In this document: piece after piece, positions 10,174 to 21,150 of the stretch
Layout: each line of letters begins with the position of its first letter
How positions within the stretch are numbered: the first letter of the stretch is position 1
Assembly: GCF_003605405.2 (NCBI RefSeq)
Contig: NZ_QYTW02000019.1
Span: 35,201 to 99,200 of the forward strand
Source: Siminovitchia terrae
Lineage (GTDB): Bacteria; Bacillota; Bacilli; Bacillales; Bacillaceae_C
Length of the DNA: 64,000 nt
Reading direction: 5' to 3'
Notes under the pieces: model-generated
Seen by the model: the letters and a program-made list of their open reading frames with translations, nothing else
Databases searched by the model: none
Told to the model about the DNA's origin: nothing
Program-made: the position numbers and the translations under genes

Positions 10174-10983
10174 TCATTCATCATAACGAGCTTTTGCCAA
10201 ACCTGCTTTTCTCCGGTATACCCAAAGAATCACCGCGCCGACTATCAATACAAGAGAAATGACCTGTGCCATTTTTAAGCCGCTCGTCAGCATCAGGCTA
10301 TCCATCCTCATTCCTTCAACAAAGAAGCGGCCGATTGAATAGAAAATCACATAAGATAGAAAGAGCTCGCCACGGTGCAAATTCACTTTTCTCAATAAAA
10401 TCAGCAGGACAAATCCGATGATATTCCAAATGGATTCATAGAGGAACGTCGGATGGTAATAGGCGCCTTGTATGTACATCTGATTGATAATAAATTCGGG
10501 AAGGTGCATATTTTCGAGGAAGGCGCGGCTTACTTCTCCACCATATGCCTCCTGATTCATAAAATTTCCCCAGCGTCCGATCGCCTGTCCAAGGATGATA
10601 CTTGGGGCTGCAATGTCCGCAATCTTCCAGAACGAAATCCCTTTGAATTTGGAAAAGACGATAGCTGTGGCAACCGCTCCTATGAGAGCGCCATGAATGG
10701 CAATGCCGCCTTCCCAAACTTTTATAATATGCCCAGGGTTTTGAGAATAATAATCCCACTGGAAAATCACGTAATATATGCGGGCGCAAATGATTGAAAT
10801 TGGAATCGCCCATATGAGCAGATCAGGGAAAGTCTCTTTATCAAGGCGATGCTTGTTTCCCTCACGCATCGCAATATATAATGCCAATGCAATGCCCAGG
10901 CCGATGATAATTCCGTACCAATGGACAGCAAACGGACCAATTTCTATAGCAATTGGGTTCAGCGGTTGAATATCCTGCTCCAT
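10174..10983 (-). CDS. lgt: Prolipoprotein diacylglyceryl transferase
   Basis: About 269 residues from the ATG at 10983 ([16 protein letters not shown]), preceded by GGAG. The reading frame continues upstream to 11049, but that part is repeat-element sequence. Lgt is a multi-pass membrane enzyme that attaches diacylglycerol to the lipobox cysteine of prolipoproteins. The signature [14 protein letters not shown] is present, as is the N-terminal HWYGIIIG. PstS in this window is a likely client. The gene is separated from hprK by the inserted repeat element at 11016-11201, yet remains in the operon order hprK-lgt-yvoD-ppaX. Confidence 0.97.
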   Translation of the reverse strand: MEQDIQPLNPIAIEIGPFAVHWYGIIIGLGIALALYIAMREGNKHRLDKETFPDLLIWAIPISIICARIYYVIFQWDYYSQNPGHIIKVWEGGIAIHGALIGAVATAIVFSKFKGISFWKIADIAAPSIILGQAIGRWGNFMNQEAYGGEVSRAFLENMHLPEFIINQMYIQGAYYHPTFLYESIWNIIGFVLLILLRKVNLHRGELFLSYVIFYSIGRFFVEGMRMDSLMLTSGLKMAQVISLVLIVGAVILWVYRRKAGLAKARYDE

Positions 10984-11015
10984 AAATTTCAACTCCATGA
11001 ATAAATTTATCAAAT

Positions 11016-11201
11016 TCGCCTTGGCGTATTTGCGCCCAGATTTTATCAAGCTCCACTCGATACATTCCTCTGAAAATCTGTGGCATCCGCCGGAGGCTTT
11101 AACTTTATTCAGCCGGGGTTTGAAACCCTACTAAACGGAATACCAATATGCTTTCATCTCACCACTTATAGAAGTGGGAGGCTTCTGCTGAATGAAGTTA
11201 A
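11016..11201 (+). repeat. Structured repeat element, copy A (hprK-lgt junction)
   Basis: A 186-bp element shared with copies at 39971, 52191, 59831 and 62189. Order of parts on the plus strand: a left palindrome around CGCCTTGGCG, a stem from TATCAAGC with CTCGATA, CCGCCGGAGGCTTTAACTTT, a hairpin TTCAG...GGGGTTTGAAACCC, the right hairpin CCACTTATAGAAGTGG, then CTTCTGCTGAATGAAGTTAA. Its last four bases contain the hprK stop codon (minus strand TAA at 11198-11200). This copy has point changes in the central hairpin. It looks like a non-autonomous element with subterminal palindromes. Confidence 0.85.
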
Positions 11202-12133
11202 TCAAACTGGCTTTCTTCTTCCGTAATCACGTCGGAAAGTCTGTCAGCAAACTGCTCAGCCGCATTCATTCCCATTCTTTTCAAACGGAAATTCATCGCT
11301 GCCACTTCGATAATGACCGCGAGATTCCGCCCTGGCCTTACAGGTATTGTTAATTTTGTAATTTCCGTATCAAAGATTTTGATTGTTTCTTCATCGAGTC
11401 CGAGCCTGTCATACTGCTTTTCACCATCCCAGAATTCTAGATGAATCGTCAGCGTAATTCTTTTATACGGTCGGACAGCACCCGCTCCGAACAACGTCAT
11501 CACATTGATGATACCCAACCCGCGAATCTCCAGTAGATGCTCAAGCAATTCCGGTGAAGTTCCTACCAGCCTGTCCATATCGACTTGGCGGATTTCAACG
11601 CAGTCATCCGCAACAAGCCTGTGACCCCTTTCAATAAGCGCAAGCGCTGTTTCACTTTTTCCCACGCCACTCTGTCCAGTGATCAGAACCCCAACTCCAT
11701 ATATCTCGACAAGCACTCCGTGAACAGCCGTTGTGGGGGCCAGCTTATTTTCTAGGTAATAAGTAAGCCGACTTAAAAAACCGGTTGTCTTCATCTCTGT
11801 CCTCAAAACCGGAACCGAATGCCGTTCAGATACTTCAATCAATTCTTCGGGTATGTCCATTCCACCCGTTATAATAATGCACGGAGTAGAATCAGTGCAA
11901 AGCTGCTCCATGCGATATCTTCTTTCGCCTGTCATGAGCATTTCCGTGAATTTCACTTCCGTACGCCCCAAAAGCTGAACACGCTCGGCCGGATAGTAAT
12001 GAAAAAAACCAGCAATCTCCAACCCGGGCCGGGAAATATCACTAGTCGTTATCGGTCTGTGAACCCCTTCCTCGCCACTGACCAGCTCCAGATCGAATTC
12101 TTTGATGATATCTTCCGTACGAACTTTCGCCAT
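11198..12133 (-). CDS. hprK: HPr kinase/phosphorylase
   Basis: 311 residues. The P-loop GQSGVGKS is at residues 153-160 and the HprK signature [10 protein letters not shown] follows near residue 205. The enzyme phosphorylates Ser46 of HPr and Crh when glycolytic intermediates are high and reverses it with inorganic phosphate, setting carbon catabolite repression through CcpA. The start follows AAGGAGGGATTCCG. First gene of the operon. The stop codon TAA is the terminal TTAA of repeat copy A, so the insertion left the gene end intact or supplied its stop. Confidence 0.97.
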   Translation of the reverse strand: MAKVRTEDIIKEFDLELVSGEEGVHRPITTSDISRPGLEIAGFFHYYPAERVQLLGRTEVKFTEMLMTGERRYRMEQLCTDSTPCIIITGGMDIPEELIEVSERHSVPVLRTEMKTTGFLSRLTYYLENKLAPTTAVHGVLVEIYGVGVLITGQSGVGKSETALALIERGHRLVADDCVEIRQVDMDRLVGTSPELLEHLLEIRGLGIINVMTLFGAGAVRPYKRITLTIHLEFWDGEKQYDRLGLDEETIKIFDTEITKLTIPVRPGRNLAVIIEVAAMNFRLKRMGMNAAEQFADRLSDVITEEESQFD

Positions 12134-12297
12134 CGGAATCCCTCCTTATCCAAACCTCTTGCTGTGAAATTTGGATTCTACACAAAAAACTTTACCTTGT
12201 CTATTTTAGCATTTTCTACTCAATAAACTCCACTTTTCAAGAAATTTTGTGTTTGGAGGAGCAGGGAGAGAGAGGTTATTACGGGATTGGTGGTGGT

Positions 12298-12350
12298 TTA
12301 TAAGAGAGTGGCACCGGTTATAAGAGAGTGGCTGCCGTTATAAGTGATGC
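12298..12350 (+). repeat. Short array of 20-bp repeats
   Basis: TTATAAGAGAGTGGCACCGG (12298), TTATAAGAGAGTGGCTGCCG (12318) and a diverged third unit starting TTATAAG (12338) follow each other with a period of exactly 20 bp. The array sits between hprK and the yvlD terminator. A second array of period 20 but different sequence lies at the right end of the window. Confidence 0.75.
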
Positions 12351-12387
12351 AAATAACCCGGTCCAGCCAAGGCTGTCCGGGTTATTT
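12351..12387. terminator. Terminator downstream of yvlD
   Basis: AAATAACCCGG-T-CCAGCC pairs with GGCTG-TCCGGGTTATTT around a short loop. The hairpin overlaps the yvlD stop (12382-12384). Confidence 0.8.
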
Positions 12388-12738
12388 ATTACGATCAGGA
12401 TTTAGTATTGTTTTTTGAATGATTAAATTGATCAATACCATGATCACCGCGATCAGGAAGGTAAGTCCAAATCCGTCAATTTCAAATTTGCTGCCCATGA
12501 TGGCATCAGTCATTGATAATGTGACGGCGTTGATCACTAATAAGAAGAATCCAAGCGTCAGCAAGGTGATGGGCAAGGTCAAAAGGATGAGGAGCGGCCT
12601 CACCAAGACGTTCAATATTGACAGTACAAGGCTTGCCGCGACAGCCGCTCCAAAGCTTGAGACATGGAATCCTTCAAAGTAACCGGCAAAAGCGATGAAA
12701 AGAACTGCGTTGATGAGAATTCCAATTAACCATCTCAT
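12382..12738 (-). CDS. yvlD: YvlD, phage-holin-like small membrane protein
   Basis: 118 residues with about four hydrophobic helices. The sequence fits the holin superfamily IV (mycobacterial four-helix holin-like) proteins that include B. subtilis YvlD, for example the PLLILLTLPITLLTLG motif. It is 3 bp downstream of yvlB. In B. subtilis both belong to a SigW-controlled envelope-stress operon that also has yvlC (PspC-like); yvlC is absent here. Confidence 0.85.
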   Translation of the reverse strand: MRWLIGILINAVLFIAFAGYFEGFHVSSFGAAVAASLVLSILNVLVRPLLILLTLPITLLTLGFFLLVINAVTLSMTDAIMGSKFEIDGFGLTFLIAVIMVLINLIIQKTILNPDRNK

Positions 12739-12741
12739 GCT

Positions 12742-13926
12742 TTATACACCTTTTGGGTTCGCTTTTCGAATGAAGACGGAGCCGGTTTTTGTATCTGCTT
12801 CAAGATATAGTGTTTTGTCATCCGAGCCACTGCGTTTGAACTTCATTTGCTTTTGGATAACTTCCTTCTTTTCATGAAGAACGTTAATACCTTCCAAATC
12901 CAGCTTATAGCTTCCGAGATTGGACCGAACTTCTCCGTCAATCGTTGCAGTATCTGGAACATTTACATAAATATTTCCTGTCACTGCTTTAGCTTCTATC
13001 ACTTCGGCTCCGGAATGCTCCAATGTGCAATGAATATTCCCATTAAAAGATTTCAACTCAACCTTTTTACAGAACCCTGACAGGTCAATCGCCCCGTTGA
13101 CAGTTTCAGCCTCAACCCGGTCTGCATTTAAATCAATCACTTTTATTTGACCGTTTACTGTATCCACATCAAGCTTCTTCCCGGAAATGCCAGTCAAGTC
13201 GACTTTTCCGTTCGTTGTTTTTACAATCAGATGCTCAGTTTCCAGCAGTTCACCTGTCATTTCACCAGTAAACACACGAACTGCTATCTTTTTATAGATT
13301 TTCTTTGGAATATACACTGTTGTCTCCACGCGCATCCATTTGGATTTCGTAGCAAAACATAGCATTCCATTATCCTGGGAGAAAACCGTATTATCAAGGA
13401 AGTAGCTTCGCCCCTCATCCCGATCTTCCACACGATATACCTTCGCCTGACATTCCACACGGACTTCCTGCTGTTCCCATGCAATGATACGAACTGGACC
13501 ATTGGCAATATCAATATCGATTCGCTCAATTTGCTCATCCGCCTGCTGGAAAACATGAGGCACTTCCACCGATTGAGTAATCTGCCAATCTATATCCTTG
13601 ATTTTCCGAAGAGCCGTATTGACGAAATCGAAAATTCGCTCGCCAGCCTGCTCAATTTGCGAATAGAAAGTGTCATCGCCAGAACCGGATTCCTTCGATT
13701 TACTCTGTTCATTTTGTGTTGAGCCACGAGTTGATCCTGAATTGGATTCCGCTTTCGACTCAGCCGTTGAAGGTGCTTCCGTCCATTGCTCTTCGAGGCT
13801 TGAAGGCTCCTCCTTTGTGCCTTCAGCATCCCCACCTTCTAATGCATCGAGCAGAACGATAGCTTCCTGGGCCGACAGCTTTCCTTCTTGTACCATTTCA
13901 AGTATTCGTTTTCGATCCTGGTTCAT
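12742..13926 (-). CDS. yvlB: YvlB, DUF4097 beta-repeat protein with SHOCT-like N-terminus
   Basis: About 394 residues from the ATG at 13926, placed by GGAGG seven bases upstream. The N-terminus (RKRILEMVQEGKLSAQEAIVLLDALE) is the short helical module found at the start of YvlB-like proteins. A low-complexity Ser/Glu-rich linker follows (about residues 35-85), then a series of beta strands of the DUF4097 type (VKTTNGKVDLTGISG, VETVNGAIDLSG). No signal peptide. Function in the family is tied to envelope stress. It is co-transcribed with yvlD. Confidence 0.85.
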   Translation of the reverse strand: MNQDRKRILEMVQEGKLSAQEAIVLLDALEGGDAEGTKEEPSSLEEQWTEAPSTAESKAESNSGSTRGSTQNEQSKSKESGSGDDTFYSQIEQAGERIFDFVNTALRKIKDIDWQITQSVEVPHVFQQADEQIERIDIDIANGPVRIIAWEQQEVRVECQAKVYRVEDRDEGRSYFLDNTVFSQDNGMLCFATKSKWMRVETTVYIPKKIYKKIAVRVFTGEMTGELLETEHLIVKTTNGKVDLTGISGKKLDVDTVNGQIKVIDLNADRVEAETVNGAIDLSGFCKKVELKSFNGNIHCTLEHSGAEVIEAKAVTGNIYVNVPDTATIDGEVRSNLGSYKLDLEGINVLHEKKEVIQKQMKFKRSGSDDKTLYLEADTKTGSVFIRKANPKGV

Positions 13927-13999
13927 GGTCAATCCTCCTATTTTTTCATCTTTAATTTAATACGAGATGAACGGGAAAATGTTTCACTTTCAGCAAAAA

Positions 14000-16885
14000 T
14001 TACTTGGCAATGGCTTTTTCTTTCATTTCTTGCGAGGCGATCAGCCGTTTCATACGGGCCTTATCCCTTTCTAAAATCGGCTGCAAATATTGGCCTGTGT
14101 GGGACTTAGGGCAACTTGCAATTTTTTCAGGCGTCCCTGTAGCAACAATCGTTCCGCCCTTATCGCCGCCCTCTGGTCCGAGATCAATGATATAATCCGT
14201 TGTCTTGATTACATCCAGATTATGTTCAATGACGAGTACCGTGTTTCCATTATCGACAAGCCGCTGCAAAACGTTTAATAGCCGTGCTATATCATCAGCG
14301 TGAAGTCCAGTTGTCGGTTCATCCAAAATATAAATGGAGCGGCCGTTTGAACGCCTGTGAAGCTCGGATGCCAGCTTTACTCTCTGTGCTTCTCCACCGG
14401 AAAGTGTCGTTGCCGGCTGCCCCAGCTTCATGTAGCCCAGCCCTACATCGGCAATCGTCTGCAGTTTCCGTTTGATTTTCGGAATGTTTTCGAAAAACTC
14501 CAATCCGTTCTCAATAGTCATATCTAGAACATCTGCAATATTTTTACCCTTATATTTTACTTCCAGTGTTTCCCGATTATACCTTTTACCATGGCAAACT
14601 TCGCATGGGACATACACATCAGGCAAAAAGTGCATCTCGATCTTGATGATCCCGTCCCCACGACATGCCTCGCATCTTCCGCCCTTGACGTTAAAGCTGA
14701 AGCGGCCTTTTTTATAGCCCCGTACTTTTGCCTCATTGGTAGAAGCGAACACATCGCGGACATCGTCAAACACGCCAGTATACGTAGCCGGGTTAGAACG
14801 CGGCGTACGGCCTATCGGTGACTGGTCAATATCAATCACTTTTTCCAAATGATCCAGTCCCTTAATTTCCTTATGGGCTCCGGGTTTAGCTTTGGCTTTA
14901 TGGAGCTTCATCGCAAGGGACTTGTGTAATATCTCATTGATCAACGTACTTTTCCCGGAACCAGAAACACCCGTAACAGCAACGAATACACCGAGTGGAA
15001 TCTTCACATTCACATTTTTTAAATTGTTTTCCTTCGCACCTTTTATTTCAATGAATCGGCCATCAGAAGTACGGCGCTCAAGCGGAAGCGAAATGAATTT
15101 TTCCCCAGATAAGTATTGCCCTGTCAATGAGTCTGGCTGTTTCATCACTTCTTTCGGCGTACCGCAGGCCACCACTTCCCCGCCATGAACACCTGCCCCA
15201 GGGCCGATGTCGATCAAATAGTCTGCAGCCAGTATCGTATCCTCATCATGTTCCACAACAATCAACGTATTACCGATATCGCGCATATTTTTCAGCGTAT
15301 CAATCAAGCGGTCATTATCTCGCTGGTGAAGCCCGATAGAGGGCTCATCGAGTACATACAATACGCCGGTTAGACGGGAACCGATCTGCGTGGCCAGCCT
15401 GATCCGTTGTGCTTCCCCTCCGGAAAGCGTACCTGCGGCCCTGCTCAATGTTAGATAATCAAGGCCAACATTAACTAGAAAGCTCAACCGCTCGTCGATC
15501 TCTTTTAAAATCATATGCGCAATCTGCATCTCTTTTTCGGATAAATGAATGGTCTGGAAAAATTCCGAGGCATCCTGAATAGAGAGCTCTGTCACCTGTC
15601 CGATATGCTTGTCTTCTATTTTGACTGCGAGACTTTCTTCTTTCAGCCTGTAGCCCTTACAGCGTGGACAAGACTGATCCGTCATATATTTTTCCATCTG
15701 TTCCCTTATATAGTCGGAGCTTGTTTCATGATAACGGCGCTCCACATTCTTGAATACACCTTCAAATCTAATGTTGCTTTCCCGCACCTGGCCAAAATCA
15801 TTTTTATAGCGAAAGCGGATCAAATCAGCTCCAGAACCATATAAAATTTTATCCAGCTGCTCCTTCGGCAGATCCTTCACGGGGACATTCATGTTGATTC
15901 TATAATGCTTGCACACTGTTTTTAAAAGCTGTGGATAATACTGCGAGCTGACAGGAATCCAGGGAGCAATCGCCCCTTCGTTCAATGTCAAAGAATCATC
16001 GGGAATGAGAAGCTCCTTATCGACTTCAAGCTTCGATCCGAGACCATCACATTCCGGGCAGGCACCAAATGGACTGTTGAATGAAAACATTCTCGGTTCC
16101 AATTTATCAATGGAAAAGCCGCATTCCGGACATGCGTGGTGTTCACTGAACAGTAGTTCCTCTTCTCCGATCACATCAATCATGACTTTTCCGTCGCCAA
16201 GACCGAGCGCGGTTTCAAGAGAATCAGCCAAACGTGTTTCTATATCTTCTTTGATTACAATCCGGTCAACGACAACCTCGATCGAATGCTTCTTATTTTT
16301 TTCAAGCTGGATGTCTTCAGTAAGATCCAGAATTTCACCGTCTACTCGTACACGAACGAAGCCTTGCTTTTTTATGTCCTCCATTACCTTGACGTGGGCG
16401 CCTTTTCTTCCAGAGATAATAGGAGCAAGCACCTGAATTCTTGTCTTTTCCGGATAGTCCATAATCCGGTCAACCATTTGCTCAATTGTCTGGGATGTAA
16501 TTTCAATTCCGTGGACAGGACAAATTGGCCGGCCCACCCGGGCAAACAGCAAGCGAAGATAGTCATAGATTTCCGTAACTGTTCCGACAGTTGAACGAGG
16601 ATTCCTGCTTGTTGTTTTTTGGTCGATTGAAATAGCCGGAGATAGCCCTTCAATGGCATCAACATCCGGTTTGTCCATCTGTCCCAAGAACTGTCTGGCA
16701 TAGGCGGACAACGACTCAACATAGCGCCGCTGTCCTTCCGCATAAATGGTGTCAAACGCCAACGAGGATTTTCCGGAACCAGAAAGCCCCGTGACCACGA
16801 CGAGCTGGTCCCTTGGAATCGTGACATCGATATCTTTTAAGTTATGGGCACGTGCACCTTTAACAATAATTTTTTCTAGTGCCAT
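14000..16885 (-). CDS. uvrA: Excinuclease ABC subunit A
   Basis: A 961-residue DNA-damage sensor of nucleotide excision repair with two ABC ATPase modules. Walker A motifs are GLSGSGKSS near residue 34 and GVSGSGKST in the second half; each module has an LSGGEAQR signature. Zinc-binding cysteine pairs CPECGF/CPECDG and CEACRG/CEVCHG are complete. It follows uvrB by 7 bp in one operon. Confidence 0.99.
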   Translation of the reverse strand: MALEKIIVKGARAHNLKDIDVTIPRDQLVVVTGLSGSGKSSLAFDTIYAEGQRRYVESLSAYARQFLGQMDKPDVDAIEGLSPAISIDQKTTSRNPRSTVGTVTEIYDYLRLLFARVGRPICPVHGIEITSQTIEQMVDRIMDYPEKTRIQVLAPIISGRKGAHVKVMEDIKKQGFVRVRVDGEILDLTEDIQLEKNKKHSIEVVVDRIVIKEDIETRLADSLETALGLGDGKVMIDVIGEEELLFSEHHACPECGFSIDKLEPRMFSFNSPFGACPECDGLGSKLEVDKELLIPDDSLTLNEGAIAPWIPVSSQYYPQLLKTVCKHYRINMNVPVKDLPKEQLDKILYGSGADLIRFRYKNDFGQVRESNIRFEGVFKNVERRYHETSSDYIREQMEKYMTDQSCPRCKGYRLKEESLAVKIEDKHIGQVTELSIQDASEFFQTIHLSEKEMQIAHMILKEIDERLSFLVNVGLDYLTLSRAAGTLSGGEAQRIRLATQIGSRLTGVLYVLDEPSIGLHQRDNDRLIDTLKNMRDIGNTLIVVEHDEDTILAADYLIDIGPGAGVHGGEVVACGTPKEVMKQPDSLTGQYLSGEKFISLPLERRTSDGRFIEIKGAKENNLKNVNVKIPLGVFVAVTGVSGSGKSTLINEILHKSLAMKLHKAKAKPGAHKEIKGLDHLEKVIDIDQSPIGRTPRSNPATYTGVFDDVRDVFASTNEAKVRGYKKGRFSFNVKGGRCEACRGDGIIKIEMHFLPDVYVPCEVCHGKRYNRETLEVKYKGKNIADVLDMTIENGLEFFENIPKIKRKLQTIADVGLGYMKLGQPATTLSGGEAQRVKLASELHRRSNGRSIYILDEPTTGLHADDIARLLNVLQRLVDNGNTVLVIEHNLDVIKTTDYIIDLGPEGGDKGGTIVATGTPEKIASCPKSHTGQYLQPILERDKARMKRLIASQEMKEKAIAK

Positions 16886-16892
16886 CGCTGTT

Positions 16893-18869
16893 TCATCCTT
16901 CCGCTTTCAACTCCAAAATGGCATCGCGAAGCTGGGCCGCTCGTTCAAAATCAAGCGATTTTGCCGCTTCTCTCATTTCTTTCTCCATTGAAGTAATTAG
17001 CTTGTCTTTTTCCTTTTTGGTTAATTTCTTTGTATTTTCATAAGTGTATTCTTCTGTCTCTTCCGCAGCGGTTGTTGCTCGAATAACATCGCGGACATCT
17101 TTTTGGATCGTAGTCGGTGTAATGCCATGCTTCCGGTTATATTCTTCCTGTATAGCGCGTCTCCGCTTCGTTTCTTTAATCGCTTGATCCATGGAATCAG
17201 TGATTTTATCTGCGTACATAATTACATGCCCGTTTGCGTTTCGTGCTGCCCGGCCAATTGTCTGGATGAGCGAACGCTCGGAACGAAGGAAACCTTCTTT
17301 ATCCGCATCAAGAATGGCCACTAGAGATACTTCCGGTATATCCAGCCCTTCACGCAGAAGGTTAATTCCTATCAGAACATCATATTTTCCGAGTCTTAAA
17401 TCACGGATAATTTCTATCCTTTCCAAAGTCTTGACTTCAGAGTGCAGATACTGAACTTTCACCCCAACGTCCTTTAAATAGTCCGTTAAATCCTCCGACA
17501 TTTTTTTCGTAAGTGTCGTCACCAGGACACGTTCGTTTCTTTCAACCCGTTCATTAATTTCCCCAAGCAGGTCGTCGATTTGCCCCTCGATAGGACGGAT
17601 ATCGATTGTCGGATCGAGCAGCCCCGTCGGGCGGATTATCTGCTCAACCATTTCTGGCGTTTTTTCCAATTCATATGGTCCGGGTGTCGCAGATACAAAG
17701 ACGATCTGGTTAATGTGCTTCTCAAATTCTTCAAACATGAGGGGCCGGTTATCAAGTGCAGACGGCAGACGGAAGCCATGATCGACTAGTACCTGCTTCC
17801 GTGCTTGGTCGCCATTGTACATTCCACGGATTTGTGGAAGCGTGACGTGTGACTCATCGACAACAATTTGGAAATCGTCGGGAAAATAGTCTAGCAGCGT
17901 GAAAGGAGTGGCTCCCGCTGGCCTTAAAGTCAAATGACGGGAATAGTTCTCAATCCCTGAACAAAATCCCATTTCCCTCATCATTTCCAAGTCGTATCTT
18001 GTCCGCTGTTCGAGTCGCTGGGCTTCAAGTAATTTTTCCTCTGCCCGAAGTTGAGCTAGCCGTTCTTCCAGTTCAAGCTCAATATTCTTAATGGCAACTC
18101 TTAGCTTTTCCTCACCAGTTACATAGTGGGAAGCAGGGAAAATGGCTGCGTGATCCCGGTCGCCAACAATTTCTCCGGTCAAAGCATCCACTACACGGAT
18201 TCGCTCAATTTCATCGCCGAAAAATTCAACTCGGATGCACTGTTCCTCACGAGCAATGGGGAAAATTTCAACGACATCCCCGCGTACACGGAACGTTCCG
18301 TTCGTAAATTCGATGTCATTTCGAGCATATTGAAGATCGACGAGCCTGCGTAAAAGCTGGTTCCTCTCTATCTCCATCCCTGTTCGAAGTGACAGGACGT
18401 GATCCCGATATTCTTCCGGGGAACCGAGGCCATAAATACAGGATACACTGGCAATGATAATGACATCATTCCGTTCAAACAAAGCGGAAGTTGCCGAGTG
18501 CCTAAGCCGGTTAATTTCATCGTTTACGCTGGAATCTTTTTCAATGAACGTATCTGTCTGTGGAACATATGCTTCAGGTTGATAGTAATCATAGAAACTG
18601 ACAAAGTACTCAACTGCATTGTTCGGAAAAAACTCCTTGAATTCGCTGTACAATTGCCCTGCTAGCGTTTTGTTATGGGCAATAACAAGCGTCGGCTTGT
18701 TCACTTCCTTGATCATGTTTGAGACAGTGAACGTCTTTCCTGTACCCGTCGCCCCCAAAAGCGTCTGATATTTTTTTCTTGTATGGAATCCTTCGACCAG
18801 ACGTTCAATCGCCTTTGGCTGGTCACCAGCAGGCTTATATTTCGATACTACTTCAAACTGATTTTTCAC
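16893..18869 (-). CDS. uvrB: Excinuclease ABC subunit B
   Basis: A 658-residue DNA helicase-like protein loaded by UvrA at lesions and then bound by UvrC. Walker A is GATGTGKT near residue 40, the beta-hairpin region YYQPEAYVP is present, helicase motifs follow ([19 protein letters not shown]), and the C-terminal UVR motif reads [12 protein letters not shown]. Upstream an SOS-box-like sequence suggests LexA control. In B. subtilis csbA lies directly upstream; here a csbA homologue is 7 kb away with other genes between. Confidence 0.99.
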   Translation of the reverse strand: MKNQFEVVSKYKPAGDQPKAIERLVEGFHTRKKYQTLLGATGTGKTFTVSNMIKEVNKPTLVIAHNKTLAGQLYSEFKEFFPNNAVEYFVSFYDYYQPEAYVPQTDTFIEKDSSVNDEINRLRHSATSALFERNDVIIIASVSCIYGLGSPEEYRDHVLSLRTGMEIERNQLLRRLVDLQYARNDIEFTNGTFRVRGDVVEIFPIAREEQCIRVEFFGDEIERIRVVDALTGEIVGDRDHAAIFPASHYVTGEEKLRVAIKNIELELEERLAQLRAEEKLLEAQRLEQRTRYDLEMMREMGFCSGIENYSRHLTLRPAGATPFTLLDYFPDDFQIVVDESHVTLPQIRGMYNGDQARKQVLVDHGFRLPSALDNRPLMFEEFEKHINQIVFVSATPGPYELEKTPEMVEQIIRPTGLLDPTIDIRPIEGQIDDLLGEINERVERNERVLVTTLTKKMSEDLTDYLKDVGVKVQYLHSEVKTLERIEIIRDLRLGKYDVLIGINLLREGLDIPEVSLVAILDADKEGFLRSERSLIQTIGRAARNANGHVIMYADKITDSMDQAIKETKRRRAIQEEYNRKHGITPTTIQKDVRDVIRATTAAEETEEYTYENTKKLTKKEKDKLITSMEKEMREAAKSLDFERAAQLRDAILELKAEG

Positions 18870-18980
18870 GCCGGCACCCTCCCGTTTTTCTTTCTATATC
18901 TATAAACTCTGCAGCATTTTCACTTAAAATAATCATACAGTCATTTTACCACAAACGGCCCTTTCATAACCAGAAATATG

Positions 18981-18994
18981 CGAACGTACTTTCG
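18981..18994 (-). promoter_or_regulatory. Candidate LexA (SOS) box upstream of uvrB
   Basis: CGAACGTACTTTCG differs at one position from the Bacillus SOS consensus CGAAC-N4-GTTCG and lies 112 bp upstream of the uvrB start, the expected place. No clear -35/-10 pair could be fixed around it. Confidence 0.55.
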
Positions 18995-19214
18995 ACAACG
19001 TGTAAAATCATGGAGTTGCTCAACTGTATTTTTTATCAAAAAACACTCTATGGATGGTGAGCATGATTTAATGCTATTTCGTCAAGTAGTGATTGTAGCA
19101 AGAATACAAAATGGGGTATGTTCAAATACGCCTTCTTTCCATTCAACCCCTGACTAATAGAAAATATGCGGTAATTCCAATTTACCCCAAATATTGATCA
19201 TGAGTGTAAAAAAG
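18995..19214. other. Gene-free stretch upstream of uvrB
   Basis: AT-rich, no open frame with a ribosome binding site on either strand. It holds only the regulatory region of uvrB on one side and the permease terminator on the other. Confidence 0.5.
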
Positions 19215-19258
19215 ATAAAAATGAAATAGACCGGTTGGACTTTAATCCAGCCGGTCGA
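19215..19258 (-). terminator. Terminator downstream of the amino acid permease
   Basis: GACCGGCTGGA and TCCAACCGGTC form an 11-bp stem on the minus strand, followed by a T-rich stretch. It lies 125 bp past the permease stop. Confidence 0.6.
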
Positions 19259-19383
19259 CTTGTAGAAAAAGTAGTTATATATATTATCTGATGTCCTCGC
19301 AGACTTCTGCACATGCACTTTGGCCAATAACAGAATCTACAAAACTAGGTTCGCTTCACTTTCTTTTTTATTGCCTTTTTCCG

Positions 19384-20748
19384 TCACACCTGTTCCGCAC
19401 CCTTTATTCTCATAACCCGGATTTTATTTATGACGAACAAAAGAATAAACCAAACTGGGGTTACAAACAGGGCAATTCGGGTGTCTTCTCCAAGTGCAAG
19501 CACTACCAAAATAAATCCGAAGAAAGCAAGGATTAAGTAATTGGCAAATGGGAACAGTGGCATTTTAAACTTACTTGTTTTGGCTAAATCAGGCCTTGTT
19601 TTGCGATATTTTAAGTGAGCAAGGACGGTAATTCCCCAAATAAAGATAAAACAAAAAGTGGAAACGCTCGTGATAAGCGTAAATACTCCTTCCGGCATGA
19701 CATAGTTCAAAGCGACAACTACCAGTACAGCACCAGTTGAAAAGAACAATGCATTAGAAGGCACTTTATGAGTTGTCAGTTTTATAAATTTTTTGGGAGC
19801 CTGTTGGTTTTTTGCCAGTGAATAGACCATCCGGCTTGTACTAAAAATGGCACTGTTGCAAGCCGATGCAGCTGATGTCAGAACAACAAAATTGACAATG
19901 CCTGCAGCCGCTACAATACCAACCGCTGCGAATACTTGGACAAATGGACTTTCAGTCGGTTTAACGGCTGTCCACGGATATATGCTCATAATCACCAGCA
20001 ATGCACCGATGTAGAAAATGATGATCCGTATAGGAATATTATTGATCGCTCTCGGGATAACCTTTTCTGGGTCTTCTGTTTCACCAGCAGTGAGTCCTAC
20101 AAGTTCAATACCTGCAAACGCAAACATAACCATTTGGAATGAAAGAAAAAAACCGGTCATGCCATTCGGAAACATGCCGCCATGACTCCATAGATTGGTG
20201 AAACTTGATGGACCTGCGTCTGTGGAAAAGCCCTTCAAAATCATAAAAATACCAACAACGATTAATAATAAAATGGCAATGACTTTAATTAATGCAAACC
20301 AAAATTCCAATTCCCCAAAAAGTTTTACAGTGGCTAAATTCATCAATAACAACAAAACCAATGCTATGAGACCCGGGATCCACTGGGGCACACTCGGAAA
20401 CCAATATTGTATATAAATCCCAACCGCTGTCAAATCAGCCATTGCAATAGTAACCCAGCTGAACCAGTATGTCCATCCAGTGATAAAGGCTGCCGTATCA
20501 CCAAAATAGTCTTGAACGAAGTCAACAAAAGAATGATAGTTTAAATTGCTTAAAAGAATCTCTCCAAGTGAACGCATAATTAAAAAGCAAATAGTGCCTG
20601 TAATTAGATAAGCAAATAAAATAGACGGCCCTGCCAGATGAATCGATTTCCCCGCTCCAAGAAACAAACCCGTTCCAATTGCCCCGCCTATGGCAATTAA
20701 TTGTACGTGCCTGTTCTTTAAACCTCTTGATAGATTTTCTTGCTGCAT
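19384..20748 (-). CDS. Amino acid permease, APC superfamily
   Basis: 454 residues with the twelve hydrophobic segments of the amino acid transporter (AAT) family. The start region RHVQLIAIGGAIGTGLFLGAGKSI, the FAFAGIELVGLTAGE segment and the ACNSAIFSTSRMVYSLA segment are typical of proton-coupled uptake systems such as CycA (D-alanine/D-serine/glycine), AapA and YtnA. I cannot fix the substrate. It is a single gene with its own terminator. A weak cre-like site lies 80 bp upstream. A second, distinct member is at 58.3 kb. Confidence 0.88.
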   Translation of the reverse strand: MQQENLSRGLKNRHVQLIAIGGAIGTGLFLGAGKSIHLAGPSILFAYLITGTICFLIMRSLGEILLSNLNYHSFVDFVQDYFGDTAAFITGWTYWFSWVTIAMADLTAVGIYIQYWFPSVPQWIPGLIALVLLLLMNLATVKLFGELEFWFALIKVIAILLLIVVGIFMILKGFSTDAGPSSFTNLWSHGGMFPNGMTGFFLSFQMVMFAFAGIELVGLTAGETEDPEKVIPRAINNIPIRIIIFYIGALLVIMSIYPWTAVKPTESPFVQVFAAVGIVAAAGIVNFVVLTSAASACNSAIFSTSRMVYSLAKNQQAPKKFIKLTTHKVPSNALFFSTGAVLVVVALNYVMPEGVFTLITSVSTFCFIFIWGITVLAHLKYRKTRPDLAKTSKFKMPLFPFANYLILAFFGFILVVLALGEDTRIALFVTPVWFILLFVINKIRVMRIKGAEQV

Positions 20749-20827
20749 GTAAATGACCTCTCTAACTATTTAGGATTTGTGAAATTGTTTCACCTAAAAA
20801 TAACCATTTCATACTACCCCTCTTTTT

Positions 20828-20841
20828 AGGAAGCGATTACA
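20828..20841 (+). promoter_or_regulatory. Weak cre-like site upstream of the amino acid permease
   Basis: AGGAAGCGATTACA matches 12 of 14 positions of the CcpA site TGWAANCGNTNWCA. The two mismatches are in the left arm. Carbon control of the permease is possible but weakly supported. The rest of 20749-21097 is AT-rich and holds no gene. Confidence 0.35.
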
Positions 20842-21097
20842 TTATATCAACAAAATTTTCATTCATTTTTCTTCCTTTAATCAAACCTAAAAAAACCTTT
20901 AAATTTTACTTTTGTCCTTAACCTCCCTTTTTGTTACTTTACCATAAAAACAGCGAAAGTAGGGGTAAAGTGCAATTTCACTTCAAGATTTTTCTTTTCA
21001 TTTAGTCAATTTTCTGCTGCTTTTTATTTCCGATTGGTATTTACTGGTACTATATTACTATAAAATATAAAGACTGTCGAGGATTCCTCGTCAAAAG

Positions 21098-21147
21098 AGG
21101 GGTCAGACCCCCAGCGCGTTAACGCGCTAAAGGGGGTCTGACCCCTT
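21098..21147. terminator. Large perfect hairpin downstream of the DUF1700-like gene
   Basis: AGGGGTCAGACCCCC pairs with GGGGGTCTGACCCCTT; a second palindrome GCGTTAACGC sits inside the loop. The arm GGGGTCAGACCCC is itself palindromic and recurs inside the DUF4003 coding region (41557-41569). It is the likely terminator of the PadR operon on the minus strand. Confidence 0.65.
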
Positions 21148-21150
21148 AAC

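Noticed and set aside
11819..12226. 135-codon plus-strand frame antisense to hprK
   Set aside because: Complete overlap with the well-supported hprK gene and no initiation signal.
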